DNA of 64,000 bases from Planctomycetota bacterium (GCA_016200225.1 JACQFD010000038.1:62001-126000), one strand, 5' to 3'; counted from the first letter of the stretch, positions 34,857 through 44,829 are shown. The notes: generated from the letters alone by a model not told the origin. Numbers and translations: made by a program.

Positions 34857-36413
34857 ATGCGCACAGCACCCGCAATCCTTGCTTTGGCCGTTTCTCTCGC
34901 CTTCGCGGCGCCGTCCGCGCGAGCGCAACTCACGCTCGACGTGAGCGGCGGCATTATGAATGAAAATTGGAACTTTACAGTTACGGGCGGCAACCCCGGA
35001 CAGTACTGGGTGATCGGCCTCGCCGACACGATGGGTCCGCTGCCGATTAACTTTCTGACCGGCGACAACGATCCGCGCAGCTGGGATCTCGACGTGACGA
35101 TGTTTTCTTATCCGGCGGGCATCGGAACGCTGCCTGCTACAAATCCCGTCTGGCAGTTTCAGAATGTTTATGCGGGATTCGAGGGATATTATGTATATTG
35201 CCAGGCGTTCACCGCGCCGGGATTTCCGTTTTTTATTGATGAATTATCCAATGACGTCGTGATCGTGGTCGCGCCCGGCCACGGCGCGGCGGTCGACACC
35301 GTCGGCAAACCCGTCCGGTCGCGCGCGTTCATGCCAGGGGCACCGCTGTCGAACGGAAACCAAGTGATCTTCGGCGGAAACGACGGCGCGCTGTCGGGCG
35401 GAACCTATCTAAAGTCGGTCGAATTGTTCGCCCGAAAGTTACAAACGATCACGTCGGATCCGTCGATTCCGAATATGAGTATCGAGCGCAGCTTTCACCG
35501 CGCGCAGACGCTGAACGACGGGCGCGTATTGGTCGCGGGCGGAAACGATGATTTAAACAATGTGTTGACGTCGGCCGAAATTTACGATTCGAACGCGAAT
35601 ACATTTACGACCACGGGTTCGATGGCGCAGAAACGTTATTTTCATTCGATGGTCAAACTCTCGGACGGCCGCGTGATGGTGCTCGGCGGCTCGACGGCCG
35701 TCGACGCGAGCGGAAGCCAGACGCAGGCGGCGCTCGCAATTGTTAATAGCGCGACCGATTCGTGCGAAATATATAATCCGGCGACGGGAACCTGGAGCGC
35801 CGCCGCGGCGATGCCGTGGAAACGGACGGGGATTTCCGCGGCGCTGCTTTCGAATGGTAAAGTTCTCGCGTGCACGGGAGCCGGATCTTTTCTTGGTATT
35901 CCGATTTTTACGACGACCGCGGCCCTTTACAATCCGACGACGAATTCGTGGCAATCGATCGCGGCGCTGAACGGAACCGGGCGCGCGCTTTCGACCGTGT
36001 CGACGCTCGCCAACGGTAAAATTATGATTTCCGGCGGCGCGAACGGTAATATTGCGTCGCTCACGCTGAACGCGCTCGCCGATGTATCCATTTACGATCC
36101 TGTCGCGAACGCGTGGCAGTCGAATCCGCCGTCGTTGCTCGGCGCCCGCGTCGGACACATGTCCACGCTGCTTCCCAACGGTAATATTGCAATTACAGGC
36201 GGCGCCGCCGGAAACATATTTTTTCCGGTTGTAACGAAAGACGTCGATAGTTTTAACGGATCGGCGTGGACGAACATCGGAATGATGAATCACGAGCGCG
36301 CGTTCCACTACGCCGCGCTTTCGTACGATTCCGAACGCATTTTCCTCTACGGCGGCATCGAATCCGGCGGCAACTCCGCCGTGTTTCCGACAGCCGAGTA
36401 CTTCGCTTACTAG
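34857..36413 (+). CDS. secreted Kelch-repeat beta-propeller protein
   Basis: A 518-residue protein with a clear signal peptide (MRTAPAILALAVSLAFAAPSARA). About 25-140 is a beta-sandwich of the exported-protein style noted elsewhere in the window (WNFTVTGGNPGQYWVIGL). About 155-518 has Kelch/galactose-oxidase-type repeats: DGRVLVAGGND, DGRVMVLGGST, NGKVLACTGAG, NGKIMISGGAN, NGNIAITGGAA and SERIFLYGGIE. Each is followed by VEIYDPxxNxW-like text. It is probably a surface binding propeller; the copper-ligand residues of galactose oxidase are not evident. The start is chosen for the signal peptide, 11 codons into a longer frame. Confidence 0.8.
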   Translation: MRTAPAILALAVSLAFAAPSARAQLTLDVSGGIMNENWNFTVTGGNPGQYWVIGLADTMGPLPINFLTGDNDPRSWDLDVTMFSYPAGIGTLPATNPVWQFQNVYAGFEGYYVYCQAFTAPGFPFFIDELSNDVVIVVAPGHGAAVDTVGKPVRSRAFMPGAPLSNGNQVIFGGNDGALSGGTYLKSVELFARKLQTITSDPSIPNMSIERSFHRAQTLNDGRVLVAGGNDDLNNVLTSAEIYDSNANTFTTTGSMAQKRYFHSMVKLSDGRVMVLGGSTAVDASGSQTQAALAIVNSATDSCEIYNPATGTWSAAAAMPWKRTGISAALLSNGKVLACTGAGSFLGIPIFTTTAALYNPTTNSWQSIAALNGTGRALSTVSTLANGKIMISGGANGNIASLTLNALADVSIYDPVANAWQSNPPSLLGARVGHMSTLLPNGNIAITGGAAGNIFFPVVTKDVDSFNGSAWTNIGMMNHERAFHYAALSYDSERIFLYGGIESGGNSAVFPTAEYFAY

Positions 36414-36438
36414 CAAAAATTTCATAAGTATCTCGAAG

Positions 36439-36466
36439 GGGCGCGGTCGCGGCTGCGCCCTTTTTT
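36439..36466 (+). terminator. intrinsic terminator of the Kelch gene
   Basis: GGGCGCGG and CTGCGCCC form an 8-bp stem (one wobble) around TCGCGG, directly followed by T6. It lies 26 bases after the stop and separates this gene from clpB. Confidence 0.85.
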
Positions 36467-36602
36467 GCAGCCGTTCGCGCCGAAAAGCGGCTGCCAAAAT
36501 GGCGTGCGCCGCGGCCTCTCATAGGGCAAACAGGCCGGCACCGCGATTGCGTTGTACGGGGGTAAATGAAGCCTTCGGATTCGAAGTCTTCAAATAAACA
36601 CC

Positions 36603-39245
36603 ATGCAATTCGATAAACTTACAATTCGAGCCCAGGAAGCCCTTCAGGCCGCGCAGAAATTCGCGGCGTCGCGGCATCATCAACAATTGGAAAACGAGCA
36701 CGTATTGTTATCGATGCTCGACCAGCAGGACGGCGTGGCGCCCAAGTTGATGCTACAACTAGGCGCCGACCCCGCGGCCGTCCGCGCCGCGGTCGACAAG
36801 TTAATTACAAACATTCCGGCGATTCACGGCGCCGAAAGTCAAATTTATATTTCGACCGATCTTAAAGAGACGCTCGACGCGTCGTTCGATCGCGCGCGCG
36901 AGTCTCAGGACGATTACGTCAGCGTCGAACATCTGCTGCTCGCGATGGTCGAGCGCAAGAAAGGCGCGCTCGCGGGCGTTTTTAAAGAATTTGGAATCAA
37001 TAAGAACAACGTCCGCGCGCAAATTAAGGATATTCGCGGACCCCATCGCGCGACCGATCCGGACGCGGAATCCAAATATCAAGCGCTCGAAAAATATGCT
37101 AAAGATCTCACGGAGCTCGCCCGCAAAGGCAAGCTCGATCCCGTCATCGGCCGCGACGACGAGATCCGCCGCGTCATTCAAGTACTCTCGCGGCGTACTA
37201 AGAATAATCCCGTGCTCATCGGCGAACCGGGCGTCGGCAAAACGGCCATCGTCGAAGGGCTCGCGCGCCGCGTCGTCGAGGGCGACGTGCCCGAAAGTTT
37301 AAAAGGCAAGCGCGTGATGGCGCTCGACATGGGCTCGCTGCTCGCGGGCGCGAAGTTCCGCGGCGAATTCGAGGATCGCATCAAGGCGGTTTTGAAAGAA
37401 GTAACATCCACCGCCGGCGAAATAATATTATTTATCGACGAAATGCACACGCTCGTCGGCGCGGGCGCGGCCGAGGGCGCCGTCGATGCGGCGAATTTAC
37501 TAAAACCGGCGCTCGCGCGCGGCGAACTACGCTGCGTCGGCGCCACGACGCTCGACGAATATCGCAAGCACGTCGAAAAAGACGCGGCGCTCGAACGCCG
37601 TTTCGCGCCCGTTTACGTTTCGCAGCCGTCGGTCGACGATACGATTGCAATTCTGCGCGGCTTGAAGGAACGTTATGAAACGCACCACGGAATCCGAATT
37701 CAAGATTCCGCGCTCGTCGCCGCGGCTCAACTGTCGAATCGTTATATTACAGATCGTTTTCTCCCCGACAAAGCGATCGACCTCATCGACGAGTCCGCGT
37801 CGCGCCTGCGTATCGAAATCGATTCGCTCCCGACCGAACTCGACACCGTCGAACGCCGGATACAACAATTAGAAATCGAGCGTGGCGGTCTCCAGCGCGA
37901 AAAAGACGATCCGCATGCGGCCCGTCTGCTCAAGACGCTCGAAAAAGTGCTCGCCGACGAGCGCGAGACGGCGTCCGGTCTCCGCGCGCACTGGAAAGCG
38001 GAGAAATCGGCGATTACACAAATCGGCGATCTGAAACGCCGTCTCGAATCGTCAAAGGAGGCCGAAAAGCAGCATCGTCGCCGCGGCGAACTCGACCGCG
38101 TCGGCGAAATCGTTTATGGCGAGATTCCTACATTACAAAAAGAACTCGACAAAGCGAAAGCTAAATTACAGGAAGTTCAGAAGACCAAGCGAATGTTAAA
38201 AGAAGAAGTCGAGCCCGAGGACATCGCCGCCGTCATATCCAAATGGACGGGCATTCCCGTTTCGCGCCTCGTCGAAACCGAGAAACTTAAACTAATGAAA
38301 ATGGAGGAACGCCTCGCGCAGCGCGTCGTCGGCCAGGACGAGGCCGTGCGGGCCGTTTCGAACGCCATCCGACGCGCGCGCGCCGGGCTGCAGGACCCGA
38401 ACCGCCCGATCGGTAGTTTTCTATTCCTCGGACCCACCGGCGTCGGAAAAACCGAATTAACAAAAGCGCTCGCGAGTTTTCTATTCGACGACGAGCGTGC
38501 GATCGTCCGGCTCGACATGTCGGAATATCAAGAAAAACACACCGTTTCCCGGCTCGTCGGCGCGCCCCCCGGCTACGTCGGCCACGAGGACGGCGGCCAG
38601 CTCACGGAAGCCGTGCGCCGCAGGCCGTACGCGGTGGTGCTGTTCGACGAAATCGAAAAAGCGCATTCCGACGTTTTTAATGTATTATTACAAATCTTCG
38701 ACGACGGCCGCCTCACCGATTCGCAGGGCCGCACCGTCGATTTTAAGAATACGATATTGGTTATGACCAGCAACCTCGGCACCGCCGCGCAGGAGGACTC
38801 CGTCCCGACCGACGCCGAGCAGAAGCGCCGTTCGCTCGAAGCCATCAAAGTACATTTCCGTCCCGAGTTTCTGAACCGCATCGACGAAATTATTGTATTC
38901 CGCCGGCTCGCGCAGTCCGATATTCGTAAAGTCGTCGATATACAAATCAACGCGCTTTCGAAAATCCTCGCGGACCGCGGCATCGACATCGAGTTGACGG
39001 AACGGTCGAGAGACCGGCTCGCAAAAGATGGATTCGATCCGGTCTACGGCGCGCGTCCGCTCCGCCGATTGATCCAGTCCAGAATTCAAAACGAACTTGC
39101 TACAAAAATTCTGGCGGGCGAAATCGGCCGCGCCGAGAGCGCGGCCGGAGACGCCGAGTCCGCGGGCAACGATCACGTCGTCATCGACGCGGTCGCCGAC
39201 GGTTTCACGTTCGAGAAACGCACAAAACGCGCGTCGCGAGTCTAA
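36603..39245 (+). CDS. clpB: ClpB disaggregase chaperone
   Basis: An 880-residue Hsp104/ClpB AAA+ protein of normal length. The N domain is at 1-145. Nucleotide-binding domain 1 has Walker A GEPGVGKT (207-214) and Walker B ILFIDEMH. The coiled-coil middle domain runs from about 400 to 530. NBD2 has Walker A GPTGVGKT (610-617) and the pore loop GAPPGYVGHEDGG, with VVLFDEIEKAH as Walker B. With DnaK it resolubilises aggregated protein after heat stress, in the cytoplasm. It stands alone after a terminator, with a short leader of about 60 bases; I see no certain heat-shock promoter. A Ser/Gly/Ala-rich insert precedes the C-terminus (about residues 840-856). Confidence 0.97.
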   Translation: MQFDKLTIRAQEALQAAQKFAASRHHQQLENEHVLLSMLDQQDGVAPKLMLQLGADPAAVRAAVDKLITNIPAIHGAESQIYISTDLKETLDASFDRARESQDDYVSVEHLLLAMVERKKGALAGVFKEFGINKNNVRAQIKDIRGPHRATDPDAESKYQALEKYAKDLTELARKGKLDPVIGRDDEIRRVIQVLSRRTKNNPVLIGEPGVGKTAIVEGLARRVVEGDVPESLKGKRVMALDMGSLLAGAKFRGEFEDRIKAVLKEVTSTAGEIILFIDEMHTLVGAGAAEGAVDAANLLKPALARGELRCVGATTLDEYRKHVEKDAALERRFAPVYVSQPSVDDTIAILRGLKERYETHHGIRIQDSALVAAAQLSNRYITDRFLPDKAIDLIDESASRLRIEIDSLPTELDTVERRIQQLEIERGGLQREKDDPHAARLLKTLEKVLADERETASGLRAHWKAEKSAITQIGDLKRRLESSKEAEKQHRRRGELDRVGEIVYGEIPTLQKELDKAKAKLQEVQKTKRMLKEEVEPEDIAAVISKWTGIPVSRLVETEKLKLMKMEERLAQRVVGQDEAVRAVSNAIRRARAGLQDPNRPIGSFLFLGPTGVGKTELTKALASFLFDDERAIVRLDMSEYQEKHTVSRLVGAPPGYVGHEDGGQLTEAVRRRPYAVVLFDEIEKAHSDVFNVLLQIFDDGRLTDSQGRTVDFKNTILVMTSNLGTAAQEDSVPTDAEQKRRSLEAIKVHFRPEFLNRIDEIIVFRRLAQSDIRKVVDIQINALSKILADRGIDIELTERSRDRLAKDGFDPVYGARPLRRLIQSRIQNELATKILAGEIGRAESAAGDAESAGNDHVVIDAVADGFTFEKRTKRASRV

Positions 39246-39268
39246 AATAACGAAAAAAATAAGTAATA

Positions 39269-39730
39269 TTAATTATTTTCGCCTGGATTCCAACCGTTCG
39301 CTTTCGCGACGTCGTTCGGAATTCCAAGAAATGTAGTGATCTTCCAAGCGGTGCCAGAACTTGGAATCTTGCCATTTCTCCATTGATACTTAAGCGTCGC
39401 GCTCAATCCGAATGCCTTTAATACTTCGTCGAGCGTCGTGCCCTTTTTTTCGGCCCATTCCTCAAGCCATGTACGCGGCGCGCTCTTGCGGCGCGCGGCC
39501 TCGGGCGGTCTGAAATCCGACGCCATGCAAGGCGGCGGATCGAGCGGAGGCAACTCGCCGTCGCGTTTCAACGCATCCCAACAGGCATCGCGAACTTCAT
39601 AGGGCGGATCCTCCATGCCGCGCTCCCACGCGGAAACTTTCACGGGGTTCACATCGACGACTTCCGCGATGTCGCGAATGGTCAATCCAAGATCAGCGCG
39701 TCGCTTTGCCAGCCATTCGCCGAAGTACAT
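39269..39730 (-). CDS. XRE-type regulator with two helix-turn-helix units
   Basis: A 153-residue protein. An N-terminal XRE HTH (LAKRRADLGLTIRDIAEVVDV, then VKVSAWERGMEDPP; about 7-43) is followed by a linker. A second HTH-like unit (WAEKKGTTLDEVLKAFGLS, then KYQWRNGKIPSSGTAWKI; about 92-133) follows. Two XRE units in one chain suggest either DNA contact at two half-sites or one DNA-binding and one dimerising unit. Its own upstream region holds an inverted repeat, GTGTG/CACAC at 39860-39879, that could be an operator. It is convergent with clpB with a 23-base gap. Confidence 0.75.
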   Translation of the reverse strand: MYFGEWLAKRRADLGLTIRDIAEVVDVNPVKVSAWERGMEDPPYEVRDACWDALKRDGELPPLDPPPCMASDFRPPEAARRKSAPRTWLEEWAEKKGTTLDEVLKAFGLSATLKYQWRNGKIPSSGTAWKITTFLGIPNDVAKANGWNPGENN

Positions 39731-40273
39731 GGGAATATTTGAATTCGTCCGGGGAAGTCAATGATACGACTGTTACAGCATCAATCGAACTGAACAAATC
39801 GAGAAGTGTCAACCTGCCGAGGCAGGCGCGTTTCTTATCATTCGCCAACCGTCATGTTTGTGTGACAATAATAACACACTTTTTCGGGTGGGCGACTTGC
39901 GTTGAAATTATCTTTGAATTTCGCTCGTTGCACACTCGCAGCCGAAACCAACCCGCAATGTGGGGGCGCGCGAAACCGCCCTTGGAACTTGCGAGTCATG
40001 GGCGACCGTCATGAGTCGACTCGAAGGCCCAGCCGTCCTTCGGGTTTCGTTTGAATGTGGCGTCCTTGGTCGGTCCGCCTTTTTTTTGAACGAATTATTT
40101 TCTTTGTCCACGATGATCACATCGGACGCCGCACCCTGATTTGGCTATGCGTCGCCGAGAGTGTGATGAAAACTACACAAGAGCGAGACGGGCATTCCCT
40201 GTTCGGATTGCGCGGCGAGTGGGTTTCGAATTGCGACAACGACACGTCCCAAAGCATTAACCTGAGTACAACC
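39731..40273. other. long intergenic region with two inverted repeats
   Basis: The region lies between two divergent genes. CCTGCC GA GGCAGG (39813-39826) is a short perfect palindromic hairpin. GTGTG-N10-CACAC (39860-39879) lies in an AT-rich stretch that could hold the promoter or operator of the XRE gene. A reading frame is open from 40055 into the next gene, but lacks signal or domain character. A T8 run stands at about 40080-40088. Confidence 0.4.
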
Positions 40274-41713
40274 ATGTCCCTCACATCTCGTTCACTAATC
40301 AAGTCCCGCGGATTGATTGTTGCAATTTCGGCCGGCGCCGCGGTTCTGACTTTTTCAGAAATTCACGGCGCGCTGAATCATACTGTTAACACCCCCGGCC
40401 GCGCTGCCGCAAACCAAACGCACTCGCCGAAGGCTGCAAAACCGCATGGCGGCGACGCGACGGCGCCGAATGTTAAGAAATCGTCCGCGCCGGGAATTGC
40501 CAGTCTTGGTAAAGGAAACTTAAAAAAGGCGGGACGCGGCCGCCGCGCCCAAATCGATACACAAGGAACGGAATCCGGAAATGTATCGCCCCCCGCTATT
40601 TACTCTTCGGCCTATCTCGATTTGAATCCTTTTGTCCGCGCCTACTGCGACGGCCTGGCCGTGTTGCCCGGATCGACCGGTTGGAACGAATGGGGCTGTG
40701 CGCTATTTCCGGGTCAAACGGGCGGCCAGCCGGATTTCGGCTGGCGTCAGGATTATCTCGTTCCCGATTCGCACAGTCCGAAATATCCGGCCGCGGCGAA
40801 TTTTATTCTTACAAATGCGGGCTACCGGCCCATTTTTTATATGGATCCGCCGAACGCCATGCGCAAAGGCTACGGCCGCCCGTGGGATTGGACGCCGGAC
40901 CCGAATATTGACGATCCGATTTTCTCGGGATGGATTTCTCCATATAACAAAAGCATCGTCGTCGGCCACGACGTGCAGCACATTTCATTGAAATTCCTCG
41001 CCGCGCTCGCGACCGACAACTCGAACACGGCGTTCACTAACGAAGCGATCATGGCGAAAGCCTTCATGTGGCGATACGCGGCGATGGTCGCCGGACAGTT
41101 GCGGACGGATTACTTCAAAACAACGATTCACAGCAGCCGCGAGGTCGGCCGCATTCTCGATTTCGCCGTCGACTGTGTTAACAATGCGCTGCTCGACGAT
41201 CAGGACGCGGGCGCCGTTCTCGATTGGGTCAAGAACGCCGTCCTTCCGTCCATTTATCCGACGGGCGTCGGGTTTATTTATGATCCGAGCCAGCAGGGTT
41301 ACAAACCCGAACCCCAGTTGGGCGCCGTGGATTATTGGTTTCCGTGGCAGGACGGCCTCGAAGCGGCCGGACTCGACCGCCTCGGACGATATCTAATCGC
41401 CTACGGAACCAAGGAATATACAGATCTCGGAACGATCTTACAAATGAAGGCGCGTCTCATCGCTTCCAACACCGCCAACGTCATCTCGCACGACGGCAAT
41501 TGTCCGAAAGCGGTGGGCGTCGACGGGAAAATCGCATGGGTCGGCGACGAAGGCTACGGATACGGCGCATGGTGCTACCGCGCGCTGCGCATTTCCGGAC
41601 AGGATGGAAAAGCCGACGTGGTTTTTCAACGCTATCAGAATAAACCCGACTGGTGGTGCTGGCTCGTCGAACCCGACGGAAGCTACAATCCATTATTATC
41701 GATCGGAAAGTAA
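40274..41713 (+). CDS. secreted helical protein of unknown function
   Basis: A 479-residue protein with a signal peptide (SRGLIVAISAGAAVLTFSEIHGA). A Lys/Ala/Gly-rich linker to about 115 is followed by a Trp- and Tyr-rich domain. The domain has recurring helices such as HISLKFLAALATDN, AIMAKAFMWRYAAMVAGQL and LGTILQMKARLIAS. A tail ends WWCWLVEPDGSYNP. The alternating aromatic-rich loops and paired helices recall (alpha/alpha) toroid glycan-active enzymes, but I cannot assign a family. Two other in-frame ATGs lie upstream (40055, 40166); I took the one in front of the signal peptide. Confidence 0.55.
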   Translation: MSLTSRSLIKSRGLIVAISAGAAVLTFSEIHGALNHTVNTPGRAAANQTHSPKAAKPHGGDATAPNVKKSSAPGIASLGKGNLKKAGRGRRAQIDTQGTESGNVSPPAIYSSAYLDLNPFVRAYCDGLAVLPGSTGWNEWGCALFPGQTGGQPDFGWRQDYLVPDSHSPKYPAAANFILTNAGYRPIFYMDPPNAMRKGYGRPWDWTPDPNIDDPIFSGWISPYNKSIVVGHDVQHISLKFLAALATDNSNTAFTNEAIMAKAFMWRYAAMVAGQLRTDYFKTTIHSSREVGRILDFAVDCVNNALLDDQDAGAVLDWVKNAVLPSIYPTGVGFIYDPSQQGYKPEPQLGAVDYWFPWQDGLEAAGLDRLGRYLIAYGTKEYTDLGTILQMKARLIASNTANVISHDGNCPKAVGVDGKIAWVGDEGYGYGAWCYRALRISGQDGKADVVFQRYQNKPDWWCWLVEPDGSYNPLLSIGK

Positions 41714-41932
41714 GCACGAGACTTTTGTAATTTTACATCCCGCCGATTCCGTCGCAACCGCGCCGGAGTCGGCGGCGGCGTTTTCGGCGACGGCGAATTG
41801 TCAAAACGCAACCGCTGCGAGCCTGGCGCTTCATAAAAGTCAAAATCGGGCGCGCGGAACCGACAATTATCAATAACGGCCGCGGGCGCGCTGGTGCAAT
41901 GCGCGCCGCCGATATCTACGCTGACGGACTCC

Positions 41933-43594
41933 ATGCATGACCACCGCGCAGTTCGAAACAGAAAAAACGTATTATTAACATCCGTATTCGGCCCCTTCTC
42001 GCGCGACGACGAGTTCGGAAGCCGCTCCATCAATCCGATGGAATTGTATCATAACCAGGTCACGCGGGCGCAAGGGCCGTTCTCGCTGCGCATGTCGCAC
42101 CGTTCGTGGGGCATCCAACTGATCCAACATAATATTTCGGCGCCGTCGACGCTGCTCGATTTTCCGACGCGCGATCGTTATATTAAAGAAATCTCCGGAG
42201 GGCGCCACGATATCATTGGCATTTCCGGAATTATCGCAAATGTAAAGAAAGTGAGCGAGATGTGCCGGCTCGCCCGCGTGCATTCGCCGAAGTCCACCGT
42301 GGTCGTCGGCGGCCACGTGTGCGCGATTCCGGAAATTAACGATCTCGTCGACGCAGATTACGTCGTCCGCGGCGAGGGCGTGAGGTGGATGCGACAATTC
42401 CTCGGCGAAGATGCCGGGGCGCCGATCGCGCATCCGGCGCTTCCGTCGAGTTTCGGTTTTCGATTGATGGGAATTCCCATTCCGCGCGGCGGCGGCGCGC
42501 CGGCCGCGACCATCGTCTGCTCCGTCGGTTGTCCGATGGGATGTAACTTTTGCACGACCTCGGCTTTTTTTGGAGGCAAGGGAAAGGTGACGCATTTTTA
42601 TGAAAAAGGCGCCGAATTGTTTAAAGTCATGGAGAACGCGGAAAAGGCGCTCGGAGTCTCCAGCTTTTTCATTATGGACGAGAATTTCTTATTATATCAA
42701 AAACGCGCGCTCGAACTTCTCGATTGTATGAAAGCGGGCGGAAAAGCGTGGTCGCTTTATGTATTTTCGTCGGCAAACGCGATCGCCAAGTATTCGATGC
42801 GCCAGTTGGTCGAACTCGGCGTCTCGTGGGTCTGGATCGGCCTCGAATCCCCGAACAGTAAATATAACAAACTCGCCTCCGTCGATACATTACAATTGAC
42901 AAACGAACTGCGCGCCCACGGCATCCGCGTCCACGGCTCGACAATTGTCGGCCTCGAACATCATACTCCGGAATCGGTCGGCTGCGAAATCGACTACGCC
43001 GTTTCGCACGAGGCCGAATGTCATCAATTCATGCTTTACACGCCCGTGCCGGGAACGGAACTGTATGCCGAGATCGCGCGCGCCGGACGGTTGCTGCCGG
43101 ACGTCGACCTCGCCGACATCCACGGACAATATAAATTTAACTTCGAACATCCGGCGATTTCGCGCGACGAATCCAAAGTGCTCCTCGACAATGCGTTTCG
43201 TTATGATTATGAACGCAACGGCCCGAGTCTTTATCGCATTATCCGTACGATGTGGAACGGATGGAATCGCTACAAATCCGATCCCGACGCCCGCGTCCGC
43301 GCGCGCTTCATCGAGGAGGGCCGCCAGCTCGCGAAAGGCTACGGCGCCACGCTCTGGGCGATGGAAAAATACTTAAAAAACTCGAACCAGGCGGTCAGCG
43401 CGCGTATTCGTAAACTAAGACTGGACATGGAAAACGAATTCGGCTTTTTCTCGCGCTGGCTCGACCGCACCGTCGGCCCGATTCTGCTCTGGTCCGCGAA
43501 ACGCGAAGCCCGCCGCTTCCCCGACGGCCGCCCGATCGAACCGCGCACGTTCGTCGACCGCTTGCCGGGGCGCGCGCCGGCGCTTTCCGTTTGA
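41933..43594 (+). CDS. B12-binding-type radical SAM enzyme
   Basis: A 553-residue protein. The N-terminal 170 residues resemble the Rossmann-like cobalamin-binding domain of class B radical SAM proteins (HDIIGISGIIANVKKV, STVVVGGHVCA, DADYVVRGEG), although the DxHxxG cobalamin-ligand motif is not obvious. The cluster motif CPMGCNFC (CxxxCxxC; Cys200, Cys204, Cys207) follows. The barrel includes FFIMDENFLLYQKRALELLD, WVWIGLESPNSKY and HGSTIVGLEHHTPES. The C-terminal 130 residues are helical and basic. Substrates of related proteins include lipids, hopanoids and tetrapyrroles; none can be named here. Met1 of the longer frame at 41894 is an alternative start. Confidence 0.8.
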   Translation: MHDHRAVRNRKNVLLTSVFGPFSRDDEFGSRSINPMELYHNQVTRAQGPFSLRMSHRSWGIQLIQHNISAPSTLLDFPTRDRYIKEISGGRHDIIGISGIIANVKKVSEMCRLARVHSPKSTVVVGGHVCAIPEINDLVDADYVVRGEGVRWMRQFLGEDAGAPIAHPALPSSFGFRLMGIPIPRGGGAPAATIVCSVGCPMGCNFCTTSAFFGGKGKVTHFYEKGAELFKVMENAEKALGVSSFFIMDENFLLYQKRALELLDCMKAGGKAWSLYVFSSANAIAKYSMRQLVELGVSWVWIGLESPNSKYNKLASVDTLQLTNELRAHGIRVHGSTIVGLEHHTPESVGCEIDYAVSHEAECHQFMLYTPVPGTELYAEIARAGRLLPDVDLADIHGQYKFNFEHPAISRDESKVLLDNAFRYDYERNGPSLYRIIRTMWNGWNRYKSDPDARVRARFIEEGRQLAKGYGATLWAMEKYLKNSNQAVSARIRKLRLDMENEFGFFSRWLDRTVGPILLWSAKREARRFPDGRPIEPRTFVDRLPGRAPALSV

Positions 43595-43614
43595 TTATGA
43601 TCGCTTTCTGATTT

Positions 43615-43691
43615 TGGTACGCCCGGGCAGAGTCGAACTGCCGACCTGCGGTTTAGGAAACCGCCGCTCTATCCTACTGAGCTACGGGCGC
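43615..43691 (-). tRNA. tRNA-Arg (anticodon CCT)
   Basis: Read on the minus strand, acceptor GCGCCCG pairs with CGGGCGT. The stem GCGGT/ACCGC encloses loop TTCCTAA, giving CCT for AGG. The T-loop is TTCGACT, discriminator A, encoded CCA. Confidence 0.95.
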
Positions 43692-43746
43692 GTGTTTTGC
43701 CGAAGATGTGGATTACACATTCCGTCGCCCACATATTAAGTAAAAC

Positions 43747-44739
43747 ATGCATCGATTGTCCGGTCCCGTTCGCCCGATCCGTCGCCCGATGTTTTCGCGC
43801 GCCCGGATTTTGCTCGCGGGAAGTCGACGCGCGAAGGCCGCGCAGGCGCATTTCACCGAGCTCGGCCCGGACGATCCGGAAGTCATCGGCGCATTTCCGC
43901 ATATTCCCGACGCGATGCTTCGGACCGCGCGCGTTTCGTGGCGCGCGCTCGCGGCGATGATGCGGCCGCAAGGTCGGCGGATGGTCGCGCGCCAGATCGC
44001 GCGCGCGGGACTTCCGCATTTGGATATTCCGCTCGAAGGACTGCCGTCGGCATTCGATGGCTACAAAATCGCGTTTCTATCCGATATTCACGCGGGGCCG
44101 TATCTCGGTTCCGAAATATTAAAACCACTATTTCAGCGCGTGTCGGCGGAAAAACCCGATCTCGTGGTCCTCGGCGGCGATTTGGTTAATTATGACGCGG
44201 ACGAAGCGGCCGAAGTCGCGCATTCGTTAAAATATTTACATGCGAAGGACGGCATTCTATCAGTTCCGGGAAACCACGATCACTACAGCGGCGATTTGCG
44301 CAGAATTATCAAATATCTGGAGCACGGCGGCGCGCAAACGCTTCTTAACGATGCGACGTCCGTCGTTCGCGGGCGCGAACATGTTAATTTTCTCGGCGTC
44401 GACGACGGCGGCGCGGGACGCTTCGATCTCGCACGCGCGCGGTCGCGGGCGCGCGATTCTAAAATTAACATTCTGCTTTCGCACACGCCCGACGCGCTCC
44501 CGCTCGCGGCGCGCGCGAAGATCGATCTGATGCTGAGCGGCCACACGCACGGCGGGCAAATCCGCGCGCCGCGCATCCGGCCGATTTCAACGCATACAAA
44601 AGGCCGCTACGTCGACGGTTTTTATCGTAGCGATCGAACATTAGCCTTCGTCGGCCGCGGCGTCGGCGTTGTTTGCATTCCGATGCGCGCCTTCTGCCCC
44701 CCGCACGCGCCGATTTTGGTGTTGCGCCGGGCGACGTGA
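43747..44739 (+). CDS. calcineurin-like metallophosphoesterase (YkuE type)
   Basis: A 330-residue protein with all five metallophosphoesterase motifs in order: FLSDIHAG, VLGGDLVNY, VPGNHDHY, LLSHTPD and LSGHTHGGQ. These bind two metals. The GHTHGGQIR ending and overall size fit the YkuE/LpxG-like group, which hydrolyse phosphodiesters or pyrophosphates at the membrane. The first 100 residues are Arg/Ala-rich without a clear transmembrane helix. The start lies 55 bases after the tRNA-Arg gene (opposite strand). phoU follows 90 bases later in the same direction. Confidence 0.85.
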   Translation: MHRLSGPVRPIRRPMFSRARILLAGSRRAKAAQAHFTELGPDDPEVIGAFPHIPDAMLRTARVSWRALAAMMRPQGRRMVARQIARAGLPHLDIPLEGLPSAFDGYKIAFLSDIHAGPYLGSEILKPLFQRVSAEKPDLVVLGGDLVNYDADEAAEVAHSLKYLHAKDGILSVPGNHDHYSGDLRRIIKYLEHGGAQTLLNDATSVVRGREHVNFLGVDDGGAGRFDLARARSRARDSKINILLSHTPDALPLAARAKIDLMLSGHTHGGQIRAPRIRPISTHTKGRYVDGFYRSDRTLAFVGRGVGVVCIPMRAFCPPHAPILVLRRAT

Positions 44740-44829
44740 AGGCGAGCGGTCGGGGGTTTTGTTAAGAAATGATGAACGCTTGCATTTCCGCGGGAAACGC
44801 GGGCGTTCGTGCATTATCATCATGCATCC

